Positions 23,897 to 56,630 of a DNA stretch of 64,000 nucleotides are shown in pieces. Position 1 is the first letter of the stretch. Every line of letters starts with the position of its first letter. The notes below the pieces were generated by a model, which ran no database searches, was not told where the DNA came from, and saw only the letters and a program-made list of their open reading frames with translations. The stretch covers positions 1,033,657-1,097,656 of the forward strand of contig CAJHNH020000224.1 of the NCBI GenBank assembly GCA_905116865.2, given 5' to 3'. Origin of the DNA: Candidula unifasciata (taxonomy: Eukaryota; Mollusca; Gastropoda; Stylommatophora; Geomitridae). Made by a program: the position numbers and the translations under genes.

Positions 23897-24145
23897 ACAG
23901 TACCGGCTGTACACCACAGCAGAAAGTTCTGGTTGTTCGTCCATTTCTGGATGTTAGTATTGTTTCAGACCTTGAGTTCTGCACATCCGTTTTACAGATC
24001 TGGCTTATCTAAAAGGACAGCTGGTTCCTCACCTTTCAGGCAGATGTACTCCAACGGAAAAATCCTAAATAACATGCTTGTTAAGACGGCAGAGAGTCTG
24101 TTCTTGCCCTTCCGCAAATCAGGTCCCCGGAAACCAAGCAGACAG
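23897..24145 (-). mobile_element. SINE-I copy
   Basis: Contains CAGCAGAAAGTTCTGGTTG, CAGATCTGGCTTATC and TTCAGGCAGATGTACTCC, and ends near CAGGTCCCCGGAAACC. Confidence 0.7.
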
Positions 24146-24544
24146 GGATCTACATTGATTTAGATAGTGTCACAATGACCACAAGAGTCATGCCAATAGT
24201 AGAAACCAGAAGTGTCCCCCATGCTGGTGACAGTAAACCTAAAGAAATCAACTGTGATCAACCACTGACTTGAGACGAAACAGATAAATGTAACTTCAAC
24301 ATGATGAAGTCATTACGCATCACTTGACGAAAACAGAAAGTCGGTTTACAGGCTAATGTTCTAGCTGTTTTGGTTTTGTCATTTCGCTGTTTTCTGTTCC
24401 TATCACTACAGAAGACACGGGCATTTGACATCAGATCGCTGATCCATTATCTGTGGCAGCAACCTTCCTACAGACCCAAATGACACACAGCAAAAGTCAA
24501 TCATGCAAGCAAAAATGCACAGCAGTGTTGAGTCTATTTCATCC

Positions 24545-24690
24545 GCCTAATACTGACTCATTTTATCAGTACTGTCTTATTCTATCCATAAGTGCTGTCT
24601 TTTTCTAACCATAAGTAGTCTTATTCTAACCATAAGTACTGTCTTATTCTATACATAAGCATTGTCTTATTCTATATTTAATTATCAATT
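24545..24690. repeat. Short degenerate tandem repeat (about 22-24 bp)
   Basis: Several copies of ACTGTCTTATTCTA..CATAAG with variable spacing, about 230 bp downstream of the PKMYT1 stop codon. Confidence 0.6.
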
Positions 24691-24916
24691 TCTATACACT
24701 GGTACTGTCTTCTCAGCTTTTCTATGTGCATTAGCTATAATCTTACAACACAATGTGTTGATGCCTCCTTCACAGACAAATGAAAGACCTAGCCCTCATT
24801 CTAAGTTGTAAAACTGGACTGTTCACATTCTAGACAATCGCTGAAAGAAGAACCAGGAATATGGTCTGGCGAATGTATGCTCCCACAGAAGCCTAAAACA
24901 ACAATCCATGCTACGT

Positions 24917-45856
<20,940 letters not shown>

Positions 45857-45954
45857 TTTGAGAAATAACGATAGAATCCGTGGTCATAACAAGAAAAGTG
45901 TGGAGTTGACAACAAAAACAGTAGCCAACAGGTCCCGGCTCTTGCCGTCTGCAG

Positions 45955-46000
45955 CCTTTCGCGGTTTTTTCCGGTCACATAAACCGCGCCCTCTCATTGG
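45955..46000 (-). promoter_or_regulatory. Candidate PKMYT1 promoter elements
   Basis: About 100-145 bp upstream of the ATG at 45856, the minus strand has an inverted CCAAT context (CCGCCAATGAG, CCAAT at 45996-46000), a GC-rich stretch and a CCGCGAAAGG motif (45955-45964) resembling an E2F half-site. CCAAT and E2F-type sites are common in G2/M genes. This is motif inspection only. Confidence 0.35.
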
Positions 46001-46009
46001 CGGATATTA

Positions 46010-47810
46010 ATAGATCAAATTTTAAAATGAGTCATCCCTCTTAAATCTTGATTTAAATTTGTAAACATTAGTTTGTACAGAAATTGTATAATGTTTATAA
46101 ATTAAGTTTTACTAATAATGTCTATTACATGAACTTATTACCCCAAATTTAATTGTTTTATTTCGCATCATATGTACCACGTGACCAGGTGTAGAACTGT
46201 TGCTTTATCTGTTTATAGCCATTATATTATGATCCATTGTCACTCATTACCACTTTTATTTTTACACTAATTAAATTTTAATGTGTTCACGAACTACATC
46301 GTGCTGGTAAATTTGATAGTTTTTCCTCATGTAATGCTTTCCCTCTTACTCCGAGCTCACTGGAATGTCAAAGCTTGCGTGTTCGTCAAAATTAGATACA
46401 CACATGCCTCATCTGCTGGGCCAAGGTTGAATGAAGCTCTCCAGAGCACTCCAAACCCCAGTGGAGCGATGAAAGCTCCTCCCATCGTACGTTGTTCTCA
46501 TTCCCACCTTCTTCCCCTGTTTCTATTGGGCGTTGAGGGAGCTGTGTTGTTGTCGAGCATCTTCGTTCGAAAGAACTCTTTATTATGACGAGTAAACTGA
46601 ATTTGCCACTTTTCTGTTTGGCTATAGGAGTTCATTTGAAGGTCACTGAGATTCACCAAAACATGACATTCTTATTGATGATCCGTTTCTTGGGTTCATG
46701 ACTTCTCTGTTATTGTGGCCCTGTCTGTTGCGGCATCTGTATGACTCACCGACAAGGCCGGATTTAGAATTACAAATTCACATAAATTATATTATATAAT
46801 TCTGTAAAAGGCTCTTAGCTCAAAGTTCATACTTAAAATCGTATTTCTTGATTTTCAAAATTGTGTTTGTGAAAAACAAAAACAAAATTTTGGAAGCATT
46901 TGCAGATTATGGGTTGTAGCTTATTTAGCTTATGTGTAAATCCCACACTGCTCACGGGTATTTTATACCAGCTTCAGTCCACAGGAAACTACGTGTTTAT
47001 CCAATAACGCCCACCGTCTGAGATGACGATGTACCCTGTAAACTATCATGAACACAGAAGCGTTGAACGGAATATTCCAGGTATGAGTACAATGGTAGCC
47101 TCAACAGCCCGCTTCCCCGTCGACTCAGAGCCCACACGCGGCAATCCCCTGCAAGAGCGGAAATTTTTTTTTTTTTTTTATGAACTAGGGCTTCCCTGTT
47201 TACTCGGCTTTTCAAATGGGTACCAGGGAAATTTCTCTGCAAGGGAAGCTTAGAAACCTTAAGCTCCCCCCCCCCCCCCTCCGCCAAGAAAACGGTTGAA
47301 GCTCTAAGCTCCCCCTCGCCTGCCCCCCCCCCCCCAAAAAAAAAAAAGTCATACATAAAAGGTCTTAGAAATGCAAATATACATAGGCTAGTTAACATTT
47401 TTGATGTACCGGGCCACCGAGAATGATTGCTGGGATTTCAAACTGCTATTATAAAAGAACACGATATGGCTCCAAGAAAAGCTACAGGAGGCTGTGGCGT
47501 CGAAAAATGTTTTAAAAAGTTTAAAACGTACCTTAGTAAGTATACTTGGATGCGAGGCCATTCGCATCTCTGGTGATGCCTACGCGTTATTCAATCTTCT
47601 GTGGCAACTTCAAGGCCAGATTACGAACCTGGGCGGGAAATAATTTTGAAAAATAAAACCAAGAAGACAGAGAAGTAGGGAGCATGCACATATATGCAAG
47701 CAGATGGAGGAGATTCAAGAAATCCTGAAGACCAGGCTAGAAAGTCAAAGTCAAAAGGCGAAAGAAGCTTTGATAGAAGATTTTAAATCCGAAATGACAT
47801 AAATTACCAA
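46010..47810. other. Upstream intergenic DNA
   Basis: A/T-rich sequence with T, C and A homopolymers at 47163-47180 and 47267-47348. No gene recognised. Confidence 0.4.
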
Positions 47811-48088
47811 CCCCCTGTGTGGGTTCCGTGGCCCTACTATGGGGAAAACAAGAATAGACCCACTGCCTCCCCAAAAGCATGTCGTAAGAGTCGACTAATT
47901 GGGAGCTTCCTTCGAAGTCGAAGTGCATCTGCATGAGAGGCAAGAAATCAACAGTCTGCATACAGATCTGTCAAACAGATACACACGCAACACTCAGGTT
48001 CTGGAACAGGACTGCAGTTCAGAAATGGACGAACAAGCACAACTTTCCGCCAGAGTTCACAGCCGGTGAACGCAAAGAAGAAGAAGAT
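47811..48088 (+). mobile_element. SINE-I, best full-length copy
   Basis: This copy defines the family. It starts CCCCTGTGTGGGTTCCGTGG, then GGGGAAAACAAGAATAGACC, AAAAGCATGTCGTAAGAGTC, CTTCCTTCGAAGTCG, GTGCATCTGCATGAGAGGC, GTTCTGGAACAGGACTGCAG, CACAACTTTCCGCCAGAG and TTCACAGCCGGTGAACGC. It ends in an (AAG)n ATAA tail. It is about 280 bp with no coding capacity. An obvious A/B box pair is not seen, so its promoter type is open. Some 18 copies occur in this window in both orientations. Confidence 0.8.
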
Positions 48089-48245
48089 AAATATTCAACG
48101 AGACTAAAGAAAGATATACAACATCGTGAAGATGGAACCTCCCAGACCGGACAGAAAAACAAAAGAAACAAACTCAAAAGCCAAAGCCAAAGCCAAGACC
48201 AGGTGAGAGAGGCAGAGCAGTTGCACCAAAGCAATTTGATTTGAT

Positions 48246-48706
48246 TCAAGAACTGACATCACAGCACTCGGGGTATTCCCATAAGCACTCCGTCCCCATC
48301 TTCAGCAGCCAGCGAAGAATTCCGAGACTAATGGTGCCAGTAGCATTCTGATTAAACGCCCGTCTTGCCTTTCCTCTGAGCCTCGAGTATCTGCCAGAAC
48401 CTCTCGTCACTCCCCCCCCCCCCTTTACATCAGTCTCACCAGACTGTAGTGATCCATCTGCTCCTCTGAACTGTACACGCTCTCCCACAAGGCACTAACC
48501 CCGTCTGCCCTATCATGCATCAGTATTCCACCAAGCTGTGCAGAGCCAGCCAGTTCGCTGCTTGATCATTTCCCAACACACCGGCGTGCCAAGGTGAAAA
48601 AATCCAAACAATACTCCTCACCCATATCCTCCGCAGCGAGGCACACCACTCTGCACGAAGCATGCCTGTCCTGATCTCCCTCTGCATACTTTCTGCGTCA
48701 GTCACA

Positions 48707-48757
<51 letters not shown>

Positions 48758-51700
48758 GTATTCTCTAGCCAGCGGAAAGCTGCAGTAACCGCCTCCACCT
48801 CCATTCTTAAGCTGAATGTTGTGGTAACATATGCTAGGCTCTCCTGCACCAAACGTCGACCATTAACTTTTGCTAAGAAACCCCAAGCACTTCTTTTGCC
48901 TCTTGACACTGGACCGTCTGTGTAAATGATCAAATCTTCTGAGCGAGCATTATCTTGAATTAATTGCTGAATTTCCACCTCTTTGGCACCTGCCGACCAG
49001 TCTCTGCATTCCCGGCTCAGTGTGATTATGACCCTACACAAGTCTGGCTGTTCAGGTAGCACTTTGACCCACTCCTCTCCTCGCCTAATGTTCTCAAGGA
49101 TGCAAACCTGTCTGATAGTGTCTTCTGCCTAAGCCATCCATGACTTCCCTCTTATCAGCCGCTGACCTTTAACTGTACCCAGAGCTTCGAGCAAAGGGTG
49201 GTCTGTGTCTGCAGCTACCCTGAGATATGACTTCGCATGCAGCCCCTTGTGCCTACCTGCAACCGTCAGCAAACCAAGGATGTATCGCATACACACCACT
49301 GGGGTGTCTCTGGTGCAACCTAGACTGCCCCCTCATAGCTGCGTTCTGTATGCGCTCTAGTTTGTCCATCTGACTCTTTGAGACGGTAAGCAGTCCCAGG
49401 CCATAATCAACCACTGACAGGATCAGGTGCTGATATAGTGTGAAAAGCTTTCTTTGCTGTGTGTCAATTGCAGCCATAGTCTTAAGTACACTAAGTCCTG
49501 TTTGGCATCTCGTCACAACACTCTCCACATGGCCCTTAAAGGCAGGCTCCTGTCAAATGTAATTCCCAGATACCTCAGCTAGCTCTCTATGTTGATGTTT
49601 CTACCTTCTATCGTAAGGCTTGGGACATTAGCTTTAACGATCCTGTTATCCAGAGAACACCACAGAACATACCCCTTTCCCGGGTGGACGACAGCCCTCA
49701 GTTCTGTACACTACTCAGTCACTTTGTCTACTGTCGCTTGTAGCTCCCGGGCTGTTTGTTCCCTCTCTTCTCCCTGCCTATATGCAAGTATATCATCAGC
49801 AAAAGACAGTACCCTTCCAACTCCTGGGGCTTCTAGGCTTGCAATCTTGCTCGTATACTCGTAGCACAGGCGAGATGGCGGATAACTGTGGCAGTCCTGG
49901 GGCCAAACTGCATGGTTCTAAGATCCATGAGCCCAGTTGAAGAGCAACCCGACGTGAATACAATCCAATTCACCAGCCATGGACTGACCTCCTTCTCCTT
50001 CAGTGCAGTCATCAAGATGTCGTATCTTACTCTGTTATAAGCATTCTCGAGATCAAGTGCTACCGCCATAGTTTCCTGTCTGCTCTGAAACCCTTTATAA
50101 ACGTCAAAAGCAAAAGTGGCAGCATTTGCCCATGTGTCCTTTTCTGGCCTGTAGCTTCCCAGACCTCTTGGGAGAAGCTTCCCCCTTTCCAAAAATTCTT
50201 CCAGCTGTACAGCAACTATCTTTCCCAGGACCTTTCCAAATATGTTTTGTAAGGTGATGATTCTAAAGCCACTGAGCTTTGAATGATCCTTAAAAGGTTT
50301 TGGTAGTGTGATTAGATAGCTGTGCACCCAGTCCTGCGGTACTGTTGCTGTCTTAATGCTCTGATTAAAACAGTCCCTGTTAGGTCCACATCGCTCAGAT
50401 CCTTCATGTGGCCATACCTAACCCCATCAGGCCCTGGTGCAGTGTCTTTTGCCTTTTTCAACATTTGTTTGATATCTTCTACTCCTTCATGTCTTCACAG
50501 TGCAGATTCTTTAAGGTGCCAGCTAACTCCTCTCTAACTGCATCCCTGAAGACTACATCATTATGATCTGTCTGAGCTATAAACCTATGGAGAAAAGCCT
50601 CCCCTTTCTCTTTGCCTGTTGTTACCACCGTCTCAACAAATTGTTCCCACTGTCATAGGCCGATCTTTTCTTTGCATCTGCCTTTGCAGTTTCCAGAATT
50701 TCCCCAGTGTTTTATCGCCTCCCATATCATTCAGAAAAAGTTTCCCTTGCTCTTTTGGCCTGTGCAGCGCAGTGCTTGAAAACCTCCACCTTATCTTTTT
50801 TCACATTCTCCGCCATCTCCACTTCCTCTCGTGAGCTTGAGGGTGTCTGTCGTACTTTCTTTAGCTGCTTCACTGCTGTTCTCTTTGCCTTCCATGCCTG
50901 TTCTACTTCTGGGCGGTCCGCCATGGGGGCTGTAGAAAATTAGTTCTGGCAGTTCTGATGCATGCTCCCTGTCTGAGGCCTCCAAGTAGGTTGTTGGTCC
51001 ACTTATACCGCAAGGTCTTGCGTGCTCTTCCAGCCTTAACCTTACTGAGTTTAGAAATCAGGACTGTACATGGTAGGTAATCACTCCCATGGTAATTCAG
51101 GACAGTCCATTTAACATCTAAAAACGACGACTGGAAGACAAATGTCAAGTCAATGGCTGTGTCTGCATCCCCAGACCCCAGTGCCATCCTAGTCCGCCTC
51201 CTATCATTGATGAAGACCATATCGAAGTCAGCCATGGCCTCTGCAAGAGCAATTCCCCGTCAGTTTTCTCCACTGCTGTCCCATTCTCTGTTCCTCGCGT
51301 TGAAATCCTTACATATGAGTAACCTATCACCTGGTAACTCCTCTCATTTCCTTGAGCCAGCCCCATTGTTCTCTTCTGACAAAACAGTCTACCGTGGCAA
51401 ATATATTAATGAGGTTCCAAACTAAACCACCAATCTCCACCTGTATCCCTTGAACCTCTCTTTCACTGTGGTTCCACTGGTTCAAGTCAAGCACCACATG
51501 CTTCACTCCCTCCTTCACCACCAGACCTTGTCCATGTCTCTCCTGTCCAACAGGGTTTATATAACTGACGTACCCAGGGCAATTTTATCTGTCTATATTT
51601 AGCTCCTGGAGCATGATAACATCAAAATAAAAGATCCACCTCTCCAGTACAGGACCTCTCTTCCTAGCACTCTGACAGTTCCAGTATCCTTCTCTTACAT

Positions 51701-51900
51701 GATTGAAGCCCAATCTCTCCGCTTTTCGTCTTATTCCCCTAGCACCTGCCCTCCTATGTCTATGCCTTCTTCTCTCCCCATTCCCGCGTCGCCTCCTCCT
51801 CACTCTCTCTTCATGAACTGCTGAAAAATGTGTCAAGCGCAAAGCACGTGCTCCGTAGCTCCGACGACGATACCTATGTATATTTGTAATATCCATATGC
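48246..51900 (-). mobile_element. Degenerate RNase H-bearing LINE (Nimb/I-like), broken ORF2
   Basis: Minus strand, 5' to 3' in order. An endonuclease start near 51690-51600 has WNCQSARKRGP and DVIMLQELNI. The later endonuclease part (about 51235-50930) has VLNYHGSDYLPC. A Lys/Glu-rich linker follows at 50920-50730. The RT (50330-49700) has ALDLENAYNRVRYDIL (motif A) and, in another frame near 49795, SFADDILAY (the FADD catalytic motif). The thumb region (49530-49250) has ILSVVDYGLGLL and KLERIQNAAMRG. The RNase H domain (49000-48500) has LIIYTDGPV and VEAVTAAFRWL. A 3' region follows to 48246. Frames change repeatedly and a stop follows the FADD block, so it is a pseudogene. RNase H argues for the I/Nimb group rather than RTE. 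Confidence 0.8.
48708..48756. repeat. (TG)n microsatellite inside the LINE RNase H domain
   Basis: About 24 TG units. On the minus strand they read as (TH)n between AAFRWLENT and VTDAESM. The run therefore expanded between two conserved parts of RNase H without breaking the local frame. Confidence 0.9.
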
Positions 51901-52289
51901 GAAAAAAGAGTACTGCAGGAAATAACCGGTCACCCTAGTATTGCCTGCCTGCTAGAGAAGGGGCAATGGATGTCCTGTTGGAGTTCATACGCCGGGTGCC
52001 ACCCCGCACGCCCGCCAGACGTCCAACATTCACGACCAGCTCACCCGTGGCCATCCAGTTCCTCCGCACGTTGGCCCACCTTAAACTTCGGGATTTATAT
52101 TCGGAGTTTGCGACGATCAGGTACTCATAGCAGAAAATACGGAATGCCTACAGAACCACCCAAATCAAATTAGTAACAAAGGGGAGGAATATAATATGAA
52201 AATAGACACTACGAAGACATAGACAATGATGACACGAAGACATATAGACAATTTAGAAATTAAATTTAAAAAAAAAAAAAAAACACTCG
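51901..52289. other. GC-rich then A-rich junction between two LINE fragments
   Basis: 51960-52130 is unusually GC-rich (GGGTGCCACCCCGCACGCC). It may be the 5' part of the minus-strand LINE, possibly from ORF1, but no zinc knuckle or other motif was recognised. A run of A at 52270-52283 precedes the next fragment. Confidence 0.3.
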
Positions 52290-52770
52290 GAGACAAACAG
52301 AGGAATTTAAGTATTTAAGAACAATTTTCACATCCGACGGAAAACTGGACAATGAAATTAGCTCCAGATGTGCCAAAGCTAATCAAGTAATGGGGCAACT
52401 ATCTCCCCTGTTGACACACAAGCAGATACCTCGGAGTACTAAAGTGAATCTTATCAGAACTATTTTTTGGCCAACGCTATGCTATCAATGCCAAGCGTGG
52501 ACGCTAACATCCTCTAATGAACGTACAATTGTGACAATAGAGATAAATGCCTTTGAAGAGCTGCAGGAGTTTCAAGGAAAGACAGAATACGAAATCATGA
52601 AATCAGACGATTGCTAGGAATAAAGCCAATCTTACAGGTCATCAAAGAACAACAAATGAAGTGGTTTGGACACCTAACAAGAATGCTCTGGTACTATCTG
52701 CCACAGCGAGCCACACTAAAACGTTATAACGGGTATAGAGCGAGTGGAAGACCTCAGGAAAATATGGAGT
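52290..52770 (+). mobile_element. LINE RT C-terminal fragment, plus strand
   Basis: The translation reads FKYLRTIFTSDGKLDNEI, then SSRCAKANQVMGQLSPLL, TKVNLIRTIFWPTLCYQ and AWTLTSSNE. After a frame change it reads RRLLGIKPI and QQMKWFGHLTRM, then ASGRPQE. This is the usual order of the end of a LINE endonuclease/reverse transcriptase. It is a different family from the minus-strand LINE beside it (no RNase H). At least one frameshift. Confidence 0.7.
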
Positions 52771-52869
52771 GGTGACATAAAGAACAGCCATACATAAATG
52801 AACATCAGTCTTAATAGTGCTCTTGACAGAGCTCATCAACGAACATTACATCTCCCCCCGACGCTTCGA

Positions 52870-53250
52870 TGAAGTACAAGGTGGAAGAGAAGAAGAAGAA
52901 GCCGTCTCCTAGATGGACTGCTGTCCAAAAGCTAACGGGTTCCACCTACCTGGGGAAAGAGATTATAGCGCCCCGACCCGCTTGGCAGGCACGTCTCCGA
53001 GCATATGATATGAGGTATTTTTTAAGGATTTCAGATCCCACCCTGAAATCCCGCCTCGCCCTCTGTGCCCACCGCCAGTTGGTCCGCGGCTGCTTATTGG
53101 GTATTCACAGCTAACCTCTATATCTAGAGGCCGTTCCACAATCCGCCACCAGTAGACGCGCTGGGTTGGGGATGGCCGCCCCAGCTTTACCCAGTCAGTG
53201 GCAATAACACCACCGACGGAGGGCACAATAAGGAACACATGACCTAATCA
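52870..53250. other. Unassigned GC-rich segment
   Basis: GC content is visibly higher than in surrounding DNA. An open frame from 52869 (about 80 codons) has no recognised motif. Possibly part of a transposable element, given its position between a LINE fragment and a SINE. Confidence 0.3.
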
Positions 53251-53326
53251 GATCCAAGCTTGCACAATAAGACAGACACAACCTGGCATAAAATACTAGC
53301 ACCAAACATTACGAAACAGCAACACT

Positions 53327-53612
53327 TCTCCCCGTATGGGTTCCGGGGCCCTTATTATAGGGAAAACCAGAACAGACCAACTTCCAACCCAAAAGCATGT
53401 TGTAAGAGTCGACTAATTGGGATTTTCCTTCGAAGTCGGAGTGCATCTGCCTGAGAGGCAAGGAACCAGCAGTCTGCTTACAAATGAGTCAGATCTGTAA
53501 AACGGATACACATGCAACACTCAGGTTCTGGAACAGGACTGCAGTCCAGAAGTGGACGAACAACCAGAACTTTCCGCTAGAGTTTACAACTGGTGATCGC
53601 GAAGAAGAAGAT
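53327..53612 (+). mobile_element. SINE-I copy, full length
   Basis: From CCCCGTATGGGTTCCGGGGC to GTGATCGCGAAGAAGAAGATAA. It is nearly collinear with the copy at 47811-48088 and one of the least diverged. Confidence 0.8.
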
Positions 53613-54185
53613 AACAGTTTGAAATCATGGCAATCATTTTCGACAACCATGTATTACTTATATTTTAGTTAGTGCATGGCTTTCTGTGCACCCCCCCCCC
53701 CTCACCCAAAAGCCGATTTCTGTTGCCATTAGTTGCTTCTGGATATGGTTACTTATTGTCCATGTTTCACATCAGGAATTTTCTTCTTCTCCTCTGACGA
53801 TGCGCAGTGTAATACTTTCTGATTAGACACTGCCCCCCCCCCCCCCCCCTCTTCCTCCAACCTCTCCAGCTCTGCAGTAATACATCATGTAACGCAATGG
53901 AACCTACCAATTAAATGTCTTTCTTAAATTTGTGTGTATTCTAGACAAAGCATTACCGTCTGGTGTGATCGTAAATTGTTGATGATCGTATATTATTGTT
54001 GTGTTTGTTATTAGACCTATGTTACGTTAATATACATTTCTGTAACCTAAGGTGCCATTTAAATGGTTTGAAATGAATTCTGTCCGTATTTCATAGTTGT
54101 GGATTTCATGCTGTATGAAAAACATGCCAATGTGGACATCTGTTTTGGGGGACGGGAAGGGAAAAAAGGGGGGGGGGGGGTAGGG
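53613..54185. other. Intergenic DNA with C and G tracts
   Basis: C runs at 53690-53701 and 53832-53849 and a G run at 54168-54180. Nothing else recognised. Confidence 0.5.
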
Positions 54186-54260
54186 AGAAGGGTGCCTACT
54201 TGGTTATGCGCGAGGCGCAGACGCCATTTTTGGAGGTGACAGGTTCGATTCCCGGTACGG
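54186..54260 (+). other. tRNA-like sequence, probably a SINE head or tRNA pseudogene
   Basis: A perfect B-box-like GGTTCGATTCCC follows TTGGTTATGCGCGAGGC at roughly tRNA spacing. The T-stem does not pair well and the acceptor stem does not close, so it is not called as a tRNA gene. Confidence 0.35.
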
Positions 54261-54724
54261 TAACTATAGCTTTCGATTGTTATGTTGTCTTGTGTGTCCT
54301 TCTATCTTTCTATGAGTGCCGGTCAATGCATTGCATCTTTATTATTTATATGCTGCAATACAAACTTTGTGGTGAGTACAGGCAAAGTTTTGGCTTTTCC
54401 TAGCAAAAAGCTCTGTTTTACAAGTATGCTCATGTGTAAGTACTGTTCTTTAAAATTACCTCATTTCCACTGCGAATTGACAGCGTTTTGTTATATCATT
54501 AAATGTCCCGATGTGTGTGTTCTGTGGCGCATTGTGGTAAAAACAATAAGTAAAAAGCAACTCCACAGGGGAGCATGTACAGCAGGAGTCTACCAATCGT
54601 CAGTAGAAGTAATCTCTCGTCGACAAATGTTTCGGCCCACGAGCACCTAGACATTTTCAGAGAGTGGGCCCACCTGAGTTCATGAGGCTCATGGTTGATT
54701 TTCTCGTACTGCACGTATTACCAT

Positions 54725-54905
54725 TGTGGTGAAAACAAGAATAGACCTATCACCCCCACAACAAGCATGTTGTAATAGTCGACTACATTGGGGGGGCGGG
54801 TGGGAGTTCCTTTGAAGTTGGAGTGCATTCGCCTAAGAGGCAAGGAACCAACCGTCTGCCTTCAAATAAGTCAGATAGGTAAAGTGGATCTGCAAACAAC
54901 ACTAA
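54725..54905 (+). mobile_element. SINE-I copy, 3'-truncated
   Basis: GGTGAAAACAAGAATAGACC, ACAAGCATGTTGTAATAGTC, GTTGGAGTGCATTCGCC and AAGGAACCAACCGTCTGCC. It contains an inserted G tract at 54789 and stops before the AAG tail. Confidence 0.7.
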
Positions 54906-55195
54906 TTCCTTCCCCGTTATATGATTAGGCAGATATATCTTTGGCTAGTTCCAGTCGCCATCGCCTGCAAGTCCTAAGACTCCTTAAAGCGCGATATAAC
55001 ACTATCGTCTGGAAAGATGGAAAGGGGCCAATTGACAATAGCCGCCGGTAGGACTTCTAACACCACCGCCTGGGGTCTTCACTATATCCAGAAGAAGAGG
55101 AAGTGTATGAATGACTAAAAATAAAACAGCGTCTGCAACAGAAGTGGTATAAGCCTGTCAACAAACAGGACAGTCAGAACAATGTTTTCCCTTGT

Positions 55196-55430
55196 AAATT
55201 TGAATAAAGACACAAACAGATGGCACAATTTATTGCCTGGCATATTTCGTTGTGCCTCGACAGGCGCATACTACAGTAACAATTAACAGAAATAAAAGTC
55301 AACAGTGAACTGACTGGATAATTCACTTGTTTGCTTGATTTATGGAACTGCTACTGTAGTATGCATCTGACGAGACATAGTGAAACATGCCAGACAATAA
55401 ATTATGCAATCTATTATCTGTTCAAATTTG
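55196..55430. mobile_element. Foldback element with long imperfect inverted arms
   Basis: The left arm (55196-55280) and right arm (55347-55430) are reverse complements over about 80 bp with mismatches. Pairs include CAAATTTGAA with TTCAAATTTG, AATTTATTGCCTGGCAT with ATGCCAGACAATAAATT, and GCATACTACAGTA with TACTGTAGTATGC. The loop is about 66 bp. No coding capacity; resembles a foldback MITE. Confidence 0.7.
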
Positions 55431-55565
55431 ATAGTGTTTAAAAAGCCACCGTGTTTCCACTACTTCAGTAGGAACTGTTTACGTACATAACATAACCCTT
55501 GACCCATTAGGGTCATGGAGGTGTATCGATGGAAGCACTTGCACATAAAACCTGCCATCTTTCTC

Positions 55566-55765
55566 AGTCTTCTGTTTGATGAATAAGTGTATGATAACTT
55601 AGTCCTGTCCATTTCTTGATGTTGTCATTACAGGTTCGTCTTTGCCCTCCTCTTCTTCTGCAACCCCCCCCCCCCCCCCCACTGATCCTTAAAGTAGTCT
55701 TTGCAATTGAATCATGTCTCACCATGTGCCCAAACCAAGTTAGTTTACGATGCTTCACCACTGCC
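55566..55765 (-). mobile_element. LINE RT C-terminal fragment
   Basis: The translation has HRKLTWFGHMVRHDS, AKTTL, a Gly run from an expanded C tract, RRRGGQRRTCNDNIKKWTGL and a final TED. The pattern WFGHVVRHDSLAKT.LQG....RRRGRQ...W.DNIKEWTGL is the common tail of RTE-like LINEs. About 65 residues remain. Confidence 0.75.
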
Positions 55766-55957
55766 AAGAAGCTCCTGAACTGTTTACAAGCACCACAATT
55801 GCACAGTCTGTCTTACTTAAGAAGCTGTTAAATGGCAAGACACAATCTGTAATACTGCTACTCTTGAAAAAGATTGCTTACAGCATTTATAGTTTCTTAT
55901 ACAATAATCCCAGTTAGGCTGGACATGTCATCATGTCACTCCAACCACCAAATATAG

Positions 55958-56197
55958 CAACAGTTCTCAAACTATGGGTCGTGCGAGACCTTTTTTTAAT
56001 GTTGCCTAAACGATCCTTTCACAGGGGTCGCCAAAGACCATCAGCAATACACATATTAACTGAATTTATTAAGTAGCAACGAAAATAACAGTATGAAGTG
56101 TGTGTGTGTGGTGGGGGGGGGGGGGGGGGGGGTGGGTCAATACAACATGAGGAAATGTATTAAAGGGTGGCCACTTTAGGAAGGTTAAGAACCACTG
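55958..56197 (+). mobile_element. SPIN-like hAT element, copy 3, longest
   Basis: Begins CAACAGTTCTCAAACTATGG and ends AGGAAGGTTAAGAACCACTG. Internal blocks are CCTTTCACAGGGGTCGCC, AAAGACCATCAGC, AAGTAGCAACGAAAATAACA and AAATGTATTAAAGGGTGG. A GT/G tract expansion (56100-56133) interrupts it where other copies have GGGGGTC. No flanking 8-bp duplication was found. Confidence 0.75.
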
Positions 56198-56444
56198 GCC
56201 TGAAATAATTTTCTACTGTAAACTGCACAAAGGAAAATGCTCCCAAGGTGGACAAAAGAAGCTGTCAAGGACAATCTAAAGATCGCATTGAAGACTTGTG
56301 GCCCTAATCCTGTTACCAGGAAAGTCAATGCATGGGACCATTGATCCTGGCCCTCAAATCTTCAGCAGGTAGCAGAGACACGTGAAACAGCCAGGATAAC
56401 AGCAGTCATCATCATCATCAGCATTTTCAATTTCCACTTCAATC

Positions 56445-56630
56445 ATTAAGTGTCATGGGGAGGAACAGTCTGCAATCCATTGCTTGATGGACAGCTATAG
56501 CTATTGTCTTTCTGTGTGTATGTAGAAGCTCTTTAATGTCATCAATCCATGCTCTCCTAGGGCAACCTCTTGCATTCACTTCAGATATTTTCATATGTAG
56601 CACCTGAGTTAGTAGCTGTTCTGGCTGCAT
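56445..56630 (-). mobile_element. LINE RT C-terminal fragment
   Basis: MQPEQLLTQVLHMKISEVNA followed by RGCPRRAWIDDIKELL and VHQAMDCRLF. This matches the LINE tail pattern (RGRPR.RW.DDI..L ... A.DR..W). It ends at CATTAAG/TGATTG. About 60 residues. Confidence 0.65.

Noticed and set aside
54186..54260. tRNA gene
   Set aside because: A good B box, but the T-stem and acceptor stem do not pair. More likely a SINE head or tRNA pseudogene.
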